Positions 19,555 to 33,076 of a stretch of 64,000 bases of DNA are shown in pieces; within the stretch, counting starts at the first letter, position 1, and every line of letters begins with the position of its first letter. The DNA is taken from assembly GCF_001500125.1 (NCBI RefSeq), contig NZ_LQIV01000019.1, positions 1 through 64,000 on the forward strand, written 5' to 3'. The position numbers and the translations under genes are program-made. The notes beneath the pieces are model-generated. The model searched no databases and had not been told where the DNA came from. It saw only the letters and a program-made list of their open reading frames with translations. This DNA comes from Mycobacterium sp. IS-1742 (GTDB lineage Bacteria > Actinomycetota > Actinomycetes > Mycobacteriales > Mycobacteriaceae).

Positions 19555-20364
19555 CTAGAGCAGCTGGGTGCTGGCGCCGCCGTCGGCGTACACGATGGTC
19601 CCCGTGGTGGCAGGCAACCAGTCCGACAGCAGGGCACACACGGTCTTGGCGACCGGCGTGGGATCCTTCATGTTCCAGCCGAGCGGGGCCCGCTGATCCC
19701 AGCCCTCTTCCAGCAGCTGCATCTGCGCACCGGCCTCGTCACCGAGGGCGCCACCGACGATCGCGCTCATCGCCAGCGTCCGGATCGGGCCGGCCGCAAC
19801 GAGATTGGACCGCACACCGACCTTGCCGGCCTCGCGGGCGACGAAACGGTTGACCGATTCGAGGGCGCTCTTGGCGACCGTCATCCAGTTGTAGGCGGGC
19901 ATCGCGCGGGTGGGGTCGAAGTCCATGCCGACGATCCCGCCGCCGGGGTTCATGATCGGCAGCAGCGCCTTGGCCAGCGAGGCGTACGAGTACGCCGAGA
20001 TGTGGATGCCCTTGGCGACGTCCTCGTAGGGCGCGTCGAAGAACGGGTTGATGCCCATGCCGGTCTGCGGCATGAAGCCGATGGAGTGCACGACACCGTC
20101 GAGCTTGTTGCCCTCGCCGATCACCTCGGTGACCCGGTCGGCGAGCGTCTCGAGATGCTTCTCGTCCTGCACGTCGAGTTCGAGCAGCGGCGGCTTGGCC
20201 GGCAGCCGGTCGAGGATGCGCTCGATCAGCCGCATCCGGTTGAAGCCCGTGCACACGACCTCGGCGCCCGCCTCCTGGGCGACCTTGGCGATGTAGAACG
20301 CGATCGAGCTGTCGGTGATGATCCCCGTGACGAGGATGCGCTTGCCTTCGAGAAGCCCTGCCAT
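19555..20364 (-). CDS. inhA: Enoyl-ACP reductase InhA
   Basis: 269 residues, exactly the family length. It is the NADH-dependent trans-2-enoyl-ACP reductase of FAS-II, which makes mycolic acid precursors and is the target of isoniazid and ethionamide. Phe149, Tyr158 and Lys165 are in place. Ile21 and Ser94, whose changes confer isoniazid resistance in M. tuberculosis, are both the susceptible-type residues. It lies 36 nt after fabG1 in the same operon. Confidence 0.98.
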   Translation of the reverse strand: MAGLLEGKRILVTGIITDSSIAFYIAKVAQEAGAEVVCTGFNRMRLIERILDRLPAKPPLLELDVQDEKHLETLADRVTEVIGEGNKLDGVVHSIGFMPQTGMGINPFFDAPYEDVAKGIHISAYSYASLAKALLPIMNPGGGIVGMDFDPTRAMPAYNWMTVAKSALESVNRFVAREAGKVGVRSNLVAAGPIRTLAMSAIVGGALGDEAGAQMQLLEEGWDQRAPLGWNMKDPTPVAKTVCALLSDWLPATTGTIVYADGGASTQLL

Positions 20365-20400
20365 GTCTGTCCTAAACCTTTCGGGTCCTGTTTCGGTCCT

Positions 20401-22229
<1,829 letters not shown>

Positions 22230-22260
22230 GTGCGGCTTGTCATTTCGATTGAGTGGTCGC

Positions 22261-23208
22261 TCACCGGCCAGCCATGGCACCGCGCCGGCGGCTCGCCACG
22301 AACCTCACCACGTCGGCGATCCAGTCCCGGTCGGTGCGCAGGCTCAACAGCGGGGCGTCGCAGCGCCGCAGCGTGCGGGCCACCTCGGCCCGGTGCTCGG
22401 CGGCCGCCCGCTCGAAGTCCTCACGCAGTTGGTGGTCGATGGTGAACTCGCGAGTCACCCCCGTCTCGGCGTCCTGCAGCACGACGTCGCCGACCTCGGG
22501 CAGCTCGACGTCGCGCGGGTCGAGCACCTCGATACCCAGCACCTCGTGGCGACCGGCGATCGCCCGCAGCGGGCGCATCCAGTTGATCGGTCCCAGGAAG
22601 TCGCTGATGACCACCGCCATCCCCCGCCTGCGCTCGGGACGGCGCAGTGCGTCGATCGCCTCGGCGAGGTTTCCGCGTACCCCCGGCGGGGCCTTCGGCG
22701 TCGTCGCGATGGTCCGCAGCACCTCCTGCTCGTGCATGCGCCCCGAGAGCGCCGGTACGCGCCGCATGGTCTCTCCGTTGGAGATCACCGCACCGAGCCG
22801 GTTGCCGCCGCCGCTGTTGAGGAACGCGATCGCGGCTGCCGCGGCCACCGCGAGGTCGCGCTTCTCGCACCCCGCGGTGCCGAAGTCGAGGCTGGCCGAC
22901 ATGTCGACCACCAGCCACGTCTCCAACTCGCGGTCGGCGATCATCTCCCGCACATGCGGGACGGTGGTGCGCGCGGTCACCGACCAGTCCATTCGGCGCA
23001 CGTCGTCGCCGGGCTGGTAGCTCCGCGACTCCCCCGGCTCTGAACCGGGACCCGGGATCAGGCCGAGGTGATCACCATGCAGGACGCCGTCGAGTTTGCG
23101 CCGGACGGTGAGTTCCAGTTTGCGCAGCGCCGCCGACAGTGCGGGGTCGCGGATCTGGCCACGCTGCAGCGACGGCAGATCGACCGAACGGCCGTCGGAG
23201 GGGGTCAC
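22261..23208 (-). CDS. DUF58 protein (Rv1480-like)
   Basis: 315 residues with the DUF58 core [20 protein letters not shown] followed by a VWA-like section ([14 protein letters not shown]). It starts inside the end of the moxR gene (4-nt overlap) and is followed 31 nt later by the VWA gene, completing the usual three-gene MoxR module. No signal peptide or membrane helix is seen. The biochemical role is unproven. Confidence 0.92.
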   Translation of the reverse strand: MTPSDGRSVDLPSLQRGQIRDPALSAALRKLELTVRRKLDGVLHGDHLGLIPGPGSEPGESRSYQPGDDVRRMDWSVTARTTVPHVREMIADRELETWLVVDMSASLDFGTAGCEKRDLAVAAAAAIAFLNSGGGNRLGAVISNGETMRRVPALSGRMHEQEVLRTIATTPKAPPGVRGNLAEAIDALRRPERRRGMAVVISDFLGPINWMRPLRAIAGRHEVLGIEVLDPRDVELPEVGDVVLQDAETGVTREFTIDHQLREDFERAAAEHRAEVARTLRRCDAPLLSLRTDRDWIADVVRFVASRRRGAMAGR

Positions 23209-24362
23209 CGACCGCCCGCCACACCCGCTCCGGCCGGGACTGCGGGCTGCGCCGAAGGACCTTGTTGCGGAATGGCATTGACCTGCGGCAGCGCGACGGT
23301 CTGCATGATGCGGTTGATCACCGTCTCCGAGGAGACCTCGTCGGCCAGCGCGTCGTAGGTGAGTACGAGGCGGTGGCGCAGCACGTCCGGGATCACCTCG
23401 ACGACATCCTGCGGGATGACGTAGTCGCGGCCGCGGATCAGGGCCAGCGCGCGGGATGCGGCGATGATGCCGAGCGACGCACGCGGCGAGGCGCCGTAGG
23501 CGATCCAGGACTTGGCGTCGGGCATGCCGAACTTCTCCGGTTCCCGGGTCGCGGTGACGATGCGGACCACGTAGTCGACCAGCGCGTGGTGCACGAAGGT
23601 GTTGGCCGCGACGTCCTGCAGGCGCAGCAGGTCACCGGTGGCGAGGATCTGCTTGGGCTCCGGGGGCTTCACGCCCATCCGGTAGATGATCTCGCGCTCC
23701 TCCTCGGGCGACGGGTAGTCGATGTTGAGCTTGAACAGGAAGCGGTCGCGCTGCGCCTCGGGCAGGGCGTACACGCCCTCCTGCTCGATCGGGTTCTGGG
23801 TCGCCATGACGAGGAAGGGCTGGGGCAGCGGGAAGGTCTTGCCGCCGATCGAGATCTTGCGTTCGGCCATCACCTCGAGCAGGGCGGACTGCACCTTCGC
23901 GGGGGCGCGGTTGATCTCGTCGGCGAGCAGGAAGTTCACCACGACGGGGCCGAGTTCGATGTCGAACTCCTCCTTGCCCTGGCGGAAGATGCGGGTGCCG
24001 ACGATGTCGGTGGGCACCAGGTCGGGGGTGAACTGGATACGCGCGAACGTGCCGCCGACCACCTTGGCGAAGGTCTCGACGGCCAGCGTCTTGGCCACAC
24101 CCGGGACGCCCTCGAGCAGGACGTGCCCCTTGGCGAGCAACCCGACGAGCATCCGCTCCACCAGCCGGTCCTGCCCGACGATGATGCGCTTGACCTCGAA
24201 GATCGCCCGCTCCAGCGTGTGCACCTCGGACTGCAGGCCACCGTTGCTCGGCGCGCCGGCAGGGCCCTGCGGCGCGGCGTGGGAACCGGAGGGGAAACCC
24301 TGCGCGGGGTTCTGACCGGAATAGCCTCCGGCGCCCTGCGGCGGCCCACTCGGTGACGTCAT
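23205..24362 (-). CDS. moxR1: MoxR-family AAA+ ATPase
   Basis: 385 residues from the ATG at 24362, which has GGGAGGAA five bases before it. A Gly/Pro-rich leader of ~45 residues precedes the AAA+ core: Walker A GVPGVAKTLA, Walker B LLADEINRAPAKVQSALLEV, and sensor motif VMATQNPIEQEGVYALPEAQ. The family remodels partner proteins together with DUF58 and VWA proteins, encoded next. It is 143 nt downstream of ripB and is part of the conserved ripA-ripB-moxR locus of mycobacteria. Confidence 0.94.
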   Translation of the reverse strand: MTSPSGPPQGAGGYSGQNPAQGFPSGSHAAPQGPAGAPSNGGLQSEVHTLERAIFEVKRIIVGQDRLVERMLVGLLAKGHVLLEGVPGVAKTLAVETFAKVVGGTFARIQFTPDLVPTDIVGTRIFRQGKEEFDIELGPVVVNFLLADEINRAPAKVQSALLEVMAERKISIGGKTFPLPQPFLVMATQNPIEQEGVYALPEAQRDRFLFKLNIDYPSPEEEREIIYRMGVKPPEPKQILATGDLLRLQDVAANTFVHHALVDYVVRIVTATREPEKFGMPDAKSWIAYGASPRASLGIIAASRALALIRGRDYVIPQDVVEVIPDVLRHRLVLTYDALADEVSSETVINRIMQTVALPQVNAIPQQGPSAQPAVPAGAGVAGGR

Positions 24363-24505
24363 CGAGATTCCTCCCACTGTTGCTTCGTCATGGCCATGCC
24401 GCAGGCGTGTCCCGCGTCAGCACCAGGGCGCCCGGCGCCCGCCGTCAACTATTCCAGGCACTCCGGATTACGTCGACGTTGCCCGGTGTCCGCCTCAGGC
24501 TGTGC

Positions 24506-25231
24506 TCAGGATTCGATGATGCGGGCCACGTACGGCTGCAGTCCGGCGGTGCGCACGGGGCTGGTGGTCACCTTGCCCGCGCTGCCCGAGGACTCGAGCA
24601 TCTGCCCGTTGCCGAGGTACATGGCCACGTGCTGGCTGCCGCCCGGCCCCCAGAACAACAGATCGCCCCGCTTCGCCTGCGACGTCGGCACTTTGCGCCC
24701 GGTGTTGTACTGGTCGCCGGAGTACTTCGGGATCAGCACGCCGACCCCGGCGTAGGAGAACTGGGTGAAACCCGAGCAGTCGTAGCCGACGATGTTGGCG
24801 CCGGAGTCGACGCCGCGGCTCGGCCCGTTCGGCTTGCCGCCGCCCCAGGAGTACGGAGTGCCCATCTGCGAGGCGCCCCGCCGGATGACGTATTCGATCG
24901 CCTGCGGACCGCGCACGCGCCCCGGCGCCACGCCCGCGGGCGCCGAGGACCCGCCGATACCCATGCTGGAGAGGAATTTGCGGCCCAGGTCCATGGTGAC
25001 CTGGGTGGCCTGCGCGGTGGCCTGCAGCGAGGCGTTGGCGATGGCCAGCGGATCACCCGGCGCCCCGGCACTGAGCAGTTTGGGCAGGGTGGGATCCCAC
25101 TGCCCGTCGTCGGGCGCCGCCGTGGCCGGACTGGTCATCCCGACCAGCAGCGCGACCGCGGCCATCGCCACAACGAAGATCTTGACGCCGTGAAAGAGCG
25201 TGCGGCGCAACGATTTCAACAATCTCACCAT
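24506..25231 (-). CDS. ripB: NlpC/P60 peptidoglycan endopeptidase RipB
   Basis: 241 residues from the ATG at 25231, overlapping the ripA stop by 7 nt. An N-terminal signal sequence (about 1-40, VVAMAAVALLVGMTSPATAA) directs export. The NlpC/P60 domain has catalytic Cys152 (GYDCSGFTQFSY) and His (GGSQHVAMYLG). It cuts the D-Glu to meso-DAP bond of the stem peptide. Unlike RipA it lacks the long coiled-coil N-terminal domain. Confidence 0.95.
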   Translation of the reverse strand: MVRLLKSLRRTLFHGVKIFVVAMAAVALLVGMTSPATAAPDDGQWDPTLPKLLSAGAPGDPLAIANASLQATAQATQVTMDLGRKFLSSMGIGGSSAPAGVAPGRVRGPQAIEYVIRRGASQMGTPYSWGGGKPNGPSRGVDSGANIVGYDCSGFTQFSYAGVGVLIPKYSGDQYNTGRKVPTSQAKRGDLLFWGPGGSQHVAMYLGNGQMLESSGSAGKVTTSPVRTAGLQPYVARIIES

Positions 25232-26652
25232 TCGATAAGCCGGGTCGCGTAGGGGGTCATACCGCTGGTCCGCACCGGCGAGACCTTGACCACCGACCCG
25301 GTGTAGGGGGCTTCGAGCATCTGACCGTCGCCGAGGTAGAGCGCGACGTGCTGGCTGGCGTTGGGGCCCCAGAACAACATGTCGCCGCGGCGCATCTGCG
25401 AGCTGGGCACCTTGCGGCCCGCGTTGTACTGCGAGCCCGAGTAGTGGTCGAGCTTGATGCCGACACCGGCGAACGCGTACAGCATCAGCCCGGAGCAGTC
25501 GAAGCCGACCGTGCCTGCGCCGGAGTCGATTCCGCGGCTCGGGCCGGCGGCGTTGCCGCCACCCCACGAGTACGGGACACCCATCTGCGACATGGCCCGC
25601 CGGATGACGTACTCGGTGGCCTGCTTGCCTGCGACGCGCGGGATGGCCCCGTTGGTGTAGCCGGTGGGGGTGGGCAGCAGGCCGATCTTCTGCAGGAAGG
25701 TGCGGCCCATCTGCTGGGTCACCTGTGCCGAGGTGGCCGTGATGCCCAGCACCGCGTTGATGATCGCGATCGGGTCGCCGCTGACGAATGCGCTGGGGAT
25801 GGCGGGCAGCGTGGGATCCCATGCGGTGTCCCAGTTTCCGGCGGACGGTGCCGGGGCGCCCGGGGCGCGGTCCCAGTTCGAGGCCGGGTTCGGCGCCTTG
25901 GCCTGCGGGGCGGCCGCCGGTGCCGGCGCGGTCGACGCCCGTCCGGTCGAGGAGGTCTTGCGGACCTCGGCGAGCCGGGCCTGGGCGGCCGTGCGCTCGG
26001 CGCTGAGACGGTTCAGTTCGGCCTGCTGGCTTGCGAAGTTCTGCTGCGCCTCGGTGAGCGCGGCGACCGCGGTGCGCTGGCTGGCCTCGGCGTCGGCGGC
26101 GGCCTGGTCGGCCTTCTGCTTGGCCAGTCGCGCGGCGGACTCCTTGTTGACCTGTTCGGTCCTGGCACGCTGCAGGCCCTCCATCACCCGCGCCGAACTG
26201 ATCGACAGGGTCTTGGCGGTCGACGCGGTGTGCAGGACGTCGGCCGGATCCGCGGCGGTGACATACGACGACGACGGACCATTGACATAGGTGGCGGCGG
26301 CGAAGGTGTCGAACCGCTTCTGCGCGCCGGCGATCGCGATGTTGGCGTCTTCGATACCGCGCTGGCTGGCCTCCAGCTCGCGCTGGGCGGTCGCGGCCGC
26401 GTCGCGGGCGTTCTGCACGTCGAGGATCGCCTTGTTGACACTCTCCTGTGTGCTCTGGACGGCCGCACCGAGATCCTGCAGCTTCTGGTTGGCGTTGGCG
26501 ACCTCGGCCACCAGGGCCGCGACGTTGTCGGTGTCCGCCGACCCGGGAGCCCCGCTCCACAGCGCCGTGGACATCAGCATTCCGACCGTCAGGGGAAGCG
26601 CGCACATCCGGCCGACAAGCCGGGAAGCGGAGGCGCGAGCGGTGCGTCTCAT
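25225..26652 (-). CDS. ripA: NlpC/P60 peptidoglycan endopeptidase RipA
   Basis: 475 residues from the ATG at 26652, preceded by AGGAG. It has a signal peptide (about 1-40), a long coiled coil (about 45-240, with regular Gln/Ala heptads) that keeps the enzyme inactive in M. tuberculosis, a Pro/Ala-rich linker, and a C-terminal NlpC/P60 domain. Catalytic Cys386 is in GFDCSGLMLYAF and the His is in NASQHVALYLG. RipA splits septal peptidoglycan during daughter-cell separation. The upstream region is unusually AT-rich and holds three GTCACA boxes. Confidence 0.95.
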   Translation of the reverse strand: MRRTARASASRLVGRMCALPLTVGMLMSTALWSGAPGSADTDNVAALVAEVANANQKLQDLGAAVQSTQESVNKAILDVQNARDAAATAQRELEASQRGIEDANIAIAGAQKRFDTFAAATYVNGPSSSYVTAADPADVLHTASTAKTLSISSARVMEGLQRARTEQVNKESAARLAKQKADQAAADAEASQRTAVAALTEAQQNFASQQAELNRLSAERTAAQARLAEVRKTSSTGRASTAPAPAAAPQAKAPNPASNWDRAPGAPAPSAGNWDTAWDPTLPAIPSAFVSGDPIAIINAVLGITATSAQVTQQMGRTFLQKIGLLPTPTGYTNGAIPRVAGKQATEYVIRRAMSQMGVPYSWGGGNAAGPSRGIDSGAGTVGFDCSGLMLYAFAGVGIKLDHYSGSQYNAGRKVPSSQMRRGDMLFWGPNASQHVALYLGDGQMLEAPYTGSVVKVSPVRTSGMTPYATRLIEW

Positions 26653-26716
26653 TCGACTCAAGTCTCCTAGGGGTCGACGCGAACGCGAGGTTCGTGAGGG
26701 GCACCGATGCACACAA

Positions 26717-26809
26717 GTCACATCAGGCACAGCGACAACATTGGGTACCGAATGCACCGTACGTCACAATCGACGCTGAAGAAACTTTAGTCACAAACTA
26801 CATGTTTGT
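26717..26809. promoter_or_regulatory. Candidate ripA control region: GTCACA boxes and palindrome
   Basis: GTCACA occurs at 26717-26722, 26763-26768 and 26790-26795, all in the same orientation, and the last overlaps a perfect inverted repeat ACAAAC-TACAT-GTTTGT (26793-26809). GTCACA repeats are the reported recognition element of the response regulator MtrA, which controls ripA in M. tuberculosis. The spacing here is wider than in the best-known MtrA site, so the assignment is tentative. Confidence 0.4.
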
Positions 26810-26851
26810 AATTGAATTAACTGTTATCGAATGGTGATGTCCGGAATGCGC

Positions 26852-26872
26852 GACGCGGCGAAAGAACGCGTC
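26852..26872 (-). terminator. Short hairpin at the 3' end of the Rv1476-like gene
   Basis: GACGCG (26852-26857) pairs with CGCGTC (26867-26872) over a 9-nt loop and overlaps the stop codon. There is no U-tract, so this is only a weak terminator candidate. Confidence 0.25.
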
Positions 26873-27401
26873 AGCGCTGGTCAGAGACGGTGGGCGCAGC
26901 GTCGGCCATGGCCGCGCGTTTGCCTCGAACCTGTAACCATCGGGTGACCGCGGACGCCGCGCCGACGCCGATTACAAGGGCAATGGTCAATGCGGTCCAG
27001 GGAAAGTCGGGCGTGGTGACTTGGTCGACGAAATTCTTCGACGACTGCACGGGATCGCCGGTCTTGGCGAGGTCCTGCCCGGCCTCCAGCGTCACGCGGT
27101 CGAGGGTCGAACTGTAGGTCCCGGCGTACGAGGGGCTCAACGCCAGCACCGTCGATCCCGGGTACGCCTGACCGACCTCGGTCGCGATGTCCCGCAGCGG
27201 GGTGTCGATATGCGGGTTGGTGTCGATGACGACGATCTTGAGGTCGATACCGTCCGAGCGCGCCTCCGAGACCACCTGGCGGAGTCCCGCCACGTCGGCG
27301 CCGGGCGCGCTGACCCCGTCGTCCCCGACATCGGCGATCACCTTGGTCATGTCGACGTCCGGCGGGATGAACCCGGGCAGGATCGGGATGACATGCGGCA
27401 T
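26871..27401 (-). CDS. Single-pass membrane protein (Rv1476-like)
   Basis: 176 residues from the ATG at 27401 (MPHVIPILPGFIPPDVDMTK). About 130 residues of alpha/beta character (ADVAGLRQVVSEARSDGIDL, KIVVIDTNPHIDTPLRDIAT) precede one transmembrane helix (FPWTALTIALVIGVGAASAV) and a short basic tail. The position next to ripA and divergent from acnA matches Rv1476. The layout recalls TPM-type domain proteins, but I cannot confirm this. Function is unknown. Confidence 0.8.
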   Translation of the reverse strand: MPHVIPILPGFIPPDVDMTKVIADVGDDGVSAPGADVAGLRQVVSEARSDGIDLKIVVIDTNPHIDTPLRDIATEVGQAYPGSTVLALSPSYAGTYSSTLDRVTLEAGQDLAKTGDPVQSSKNFVDQVTTPDFPWTALTIALVIGVGAASAVTRWLQVRGKRAAMADAAPTVSDQR

Positions 27402-27517
27402 GAGGTCGCCCTGAGTCACAGGCAGACCGTACCGCGCGAGCGGGTATCCGGATGGCAGCACCCGCGCGCGAGGACCAGACTGTGACCGGAGATTCGACAC
27501 CGCCCCAGGGTGTTTTG

Positions 27518-27533
27518 CAGGACAAACGTACTG
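27518..27533 (+). promoter_or_regulatory. AcnR operator in the acnA promoter
   Basis: CAGGACAAACGTACTG fits exactly the AcnR consensus CAGNACnnncGTACTG described for Corynebacterium and relatives. It directly abuts a -10-like TAGAAT at 27535-27540, so bound repressor would block RNA polymerase. The regulator gene lies immediately downstream of acnA. Confidence 0.85.
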
Positions 27534-27534
27534 T

Positions 27535-30405
<2,871 letters not shown>

Positions 30406-30420
30406 CCGGGAGCTGGACGG

Positions 30421-30999
30421 ATGCCCCGGGTCACCGACGACCATCTGGCGGCGCGCCGTCGTCAGATCCTCGACGGCGCCCGGCGCTGCTTTGCGCAGTA
30501 CGGATACGACAAGGCGACCGTGCGGCGGCTCGAAGACACCATCGGGCTGTCGCGCGGCGCCATCTTCCACCATTTCCGCGACAAGGACACGCTGTTCTTC
30601 GAGTTGGCGCGCGAGGACGCCGAGCGGATGGCAGACGTCGCCTCCCGCGAAGGTCTGATCCAGGTGATGCGTGACCTGCTGGCGGCCCCCGACCAGTTCG
30701 ACTGGCTGGCGACCCGGCTGGAGATCGCGCGCAAGCTGCGCAACGACCCGGTGTTCCACCAGGGCTGGGAGGAACGCTCAGCCGAACTCTCCGCGGCCAC
30801 CACGGCGCGGCTGCACCGCCAGAAGGAGGCGGGCCGGCTACGCGACGACGTCCCCAGCGAGGTGCTGCAGACCTACCTCGACCTGGTGCTCGACGGGTTG
30901 GTCGCGCGGCTCGCCTCCGGTGACGACCCGAAGAAGCTCGGCGCGGTGCTCGACCTCGTCGAGGCCTCGGTGCGTCAGCAGGGGTCCAGCGTCAGCTGA
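30421..30999 (+). CDS. acnR: TetR-family repressor of aconitase
   Basis: 192 residues. The TetR helix-turn-helix is at about 10-55 (RQILDGARRCFAQYGYDKAT, LSRGAIFHHFRDKDTLF), followed by an all-helical ligand domain. It starts 15 nt after acnA, the conserved position of acnR in Corynebacteriales. Its 3' end overlaps a convergent small regulator gene by 8 nt. The operator upstream of acnA supports the name. Confidence 0.92.
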   Translation: MPRVTDDHLAARRRQILDGARRCFAQYGYDKATVRRLEDTIGLSRGAIFHHFRDKDTLFFELAREDAERMADVASREGLIQVMRDLLAAPDQFDWLATRLEIARKLRNDPVFHQGWEERSAELSAATTARLHRQKEAGRLRDDVPSEVLQTYLDLVLDGLVARLASGDDPKKLGAVLDLVEASVRQQGSSVS

Positions 31000-31192
31000 C
31001 GCTGGACCGCCGCGAACGGTGGTTCGGTCCGCCGCGGCTGCGCATCGTCGTTCCGGACTCGCGCAGCATGCTGTGAATCGACCCGTAGGACCGGCCGGTT
31101 TTCGCCACCAGAGCGCGAATACTCGCACCACCCTCATACTCGGCCCGCAACTCGTTGAGTAGTTCTTCCCGGGACTTTTCAGACTTCTTCAT
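30992..31192 (-). CDS. Small helix-turn-helix protein (Rv1473A-like)
   Basis: 66 residues from the ATG at 31192, which has GGGGAG six bases upstream; in-frame ATGs further up lack such a site. A basic leader MKKSEKSREELLNEL precedes a helix-turn-helix (EGGASIRALVAKTGRSYGSI HSML) and a basic tail. The position between the ABC-F gene and acnR corresponds to Rv1473A. It probably binds DNA; its targets are unknown. It overlaps the end of acnR on the other strand. Confidence 0.8.
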   Translation of the reverse strand: MKKSEKSREELLNELRAEYEGGASIRALVAKTGRSYGSIHSMLRESGTTMRSRGGPNHRSRRSSVS

Positions 31193-31214
31193 TGACATCT
31201 CCCCGCTGTTGCGA

Positions 31215-31250
31215 TGCCCCGACTGCTCCTGAGAATTACCCATCGGGGCA
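31215..31250 (-). terminator. Hairpin between the ABC-F gene and the small HTH gene
   Basis: TGCCCCGA (31215-31222) pairs perfectly with TCGGGGCA (31243-31250) across 20 nt. In minus-strand transcripts it lies 55 nt after the ABC-F stop and just before the HTH ribosome-binding site, so it could terminate the first or shape the leader of the second. Confidence 0.4.
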
Positions 31251-31305
31251 GCCGCTAATCGGCGGTGGCGTCAGATGTCATCAATCGGGTGTGAACCCGG
31301 GGTGG

Positions 31306-32943
31306 CTAGGCGAGTTCGATGAGCTCCCGGTACTCCTCGGACCAGTAGTCCTCGGTGCCGTCGGGCAGCAGAACCACCCGCTGCGGTTCCAGCGCCTCGG
31401 CCGCGCCGGGGTCGTGGGTGACGAGCACGACGGCACCCTGGTAGCTGCGCAGCGCATCGAGGACCTGCTCACGCGAGGCCGGATCGAGGTTGTTGGTGGG
31501 TTCGTCGAGCAGCAGCACGTTGGCGGTGGACGCGACCAGCCCGGCCAGGGCCAGCCGGGTCTTCTCGCCACCGGACAGCGTGCCCGCGGGCTGGTCGAGC
31601 TGGGGACCGCTGAACATGAACGCACCCAGCAGGCCGCGCAGGTCCTGTTCGCCGGTGTCGGGGGCGGCGTGGCGGATGTTCTCCCACACGCTCGCTTCGC
31701 CGTCGATGGTGTCGTGCTCCTGGGCGAAGTAACCCATCTTCAGGCCGTGACCGGGTTCGATGACGCCGGCGTCGGCCTTCTCCACCCCGGCCAGCAGACG
31801 CAGCAGCGTCGTCTTGCCCGCACCGTTGAGCCCCAGCACGACGACACGGGAACCCTTGTCGATCGCCAGGTCGACGCCGGTGAAGATCTCCAGCGATCCG
31901 TAGGTCTTGGTCAGGCCCTTCGCCACCAACGGCGTGCGGCCGCACGCCGCAGGAGTGGGGAACCTGATCTTGGCCACTTTGTCGGCCGCGCGCTCTTCGT
32001 CGAGCTCGGCGATCATGCGCTCGGCTCGGCGCAGCATGTTCTGTGCCGCAACGGCTTTGGTGGCCTTGGCGCCCATCTTGGCGGCCTGCGTACGCAGCGC
32101 CGACGCCTTCTTCTCGGCATTGGCCCGCTCCCGGCGCCGACGCTGCTCGTCGGTGGCCCTCGCGCCGAGGTACTTCTGCCAGCCCATGTTGTAGACGTCG
32201 GCCTCGCCGCGCACGGCGTCGAGGAACCAGACCCGGTTGACGACGGCGGCGAGCAGCTCCACGTCGTGGCTGATGACGACCAGGCCGCCGGTGTGGTTCT
32301 GCAGGAAGTCGCGCAGCCAGGTGATCGAGTCGGCGTCGAGGTGGTTGGTCGGCTCATCGAGTAAGAGAGTGGTGCCTGAACCTCCAGCACCCGAACCGCT
32401 GTCGCTGGCCGCGAACAGGATCCGCGCCAGTTCGACCCGGCGCCGCTGGCCGCCGGAGAGTGTGCGCAGCGACTGGGTCAGCACACGTTCGGGCAGCCCG
32501 AGGCTCGCGCAGATCCGGCCTGCCTCGCTCTCCGCGGCGTAGCCGCCGAGTGCGGCGAAGCGTTCCTCGAGCTGACCGTAGCGCCGCACCGCCTTGTCGC
32601 GGGCCGCGTCGTCGGCGACCTCGGCCATCAGCACCTGCTGCTTCTCGAGGTCGGCGAGCAGGGTGTCGAGGCCGCGGGCGGACAGCACCCGGTCCCTGGC
32701 CAGCACGTCGAGGTCGCCTTCGCGGGGATCCTGCGGCAGGTAGCCCACCTCACCGCTGCGGATGACGGTGCCCGCGTAGGGTTCGCCTTCGCCGGCGAGG
32801 ATCCGCATGGTGGTGGTCTTGCCCGCGCCGTTGCGCCCGACCAGTCCGATCCGGTCGCCGGGCTGCACGCGCAGCGTCGTGCCCTCGGTGTAGAGCAACG
32901 TGCGCGCCCCGGCGCGGACCTCCAGGTCCGTTGCGGTGATCAC
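31306..32943 (-). CDS. ABC-F family ATPase (Rv1473-like)
   Basis: 545 residues from a GTG with GGAGGAAA upstream. Two complete ABC cassettes are present with no membrane segments: Walker A GLVGRNGAGKTTTMRIL and VLGLNGAGKTTLLRLL, signatures LSGGQRRRVELAR and LSGGEKTRLALAG, and Walker B LLLDEPTNHLD and LLLDEPTNNLD. The charged linker between them is about 80 residues. ABC-F proteins act on the ribosome, either in translation control or antibiotic protection. The M. tuberculosis counterpart is reported in the WhiB7 regulon, but I see no clear AT-rich WhiB7 element in the 133-nt upstream gap. Confidence 0.9.
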   Translation of the reverse strand: MITATDLEVRAGARTLLYTEGTTLRVQPGDRIGLVGRNGAGKTTTMRILAGEGEPYAGTVIRSGEVGYLPQDPREGDLDVLARDRVLSARGLDTLLADLEKQQVLMAEVADDAARDKAVRRYGQLEERFAALGGYAAESEAGRICASLGLPERVLTQSLRTLSGGQRRRVELARILFAASDSGSGAGGSGTTLLLDEPTNHLDADSITWLRDFLQNHTGGLVVISHDVELLAAVVNRVWFLDAVRGEADVYNMGWQKYLGARATDEQRRRRERANAEKKASALRTQAAKMGAKATKAVAAQNMLRRAERMIAELDEERAADKVAKIRFPTPAACGRTPLVAKGLTKTYGSLEIFTGVDLAIDKGSRVVVLGLNGAGKTTLLRLLAGVEKADAGVIEPGHGLKMGYFAQEHDTIDGEASVWENIRHAAPDTGEQDLRGLLGAFMFSGPQLDQPAGTLSGGEKTRLALAGLVASTANVLLLDEPTNNLDPASREQVLDALRSYQGAVVLVTHDPGAAEALEPQRVVLLPDGTEDYWSEEYRELIELA

Positions 32944-33076
32944 GGGCGCGTTTCCTCCATACGGGGGTGGGTGACGAATTCGGGCGCGACGAAGCCGGCC
33001 GCCATGACATGGCTACGTCGAGGTTACGTGCAGGTAGGCACCGCGCGCCAACTCATTACCGCGGTCGTGGCGACGC

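Noticed and set aside
24506..26716. A single long frame joining ripB to an upstream Arg/Gly-rich section
   Set aside because: The upstream part is an off-frame reading of ripA; ripB has its own start, signal peptide and overlap with the ripA stop.
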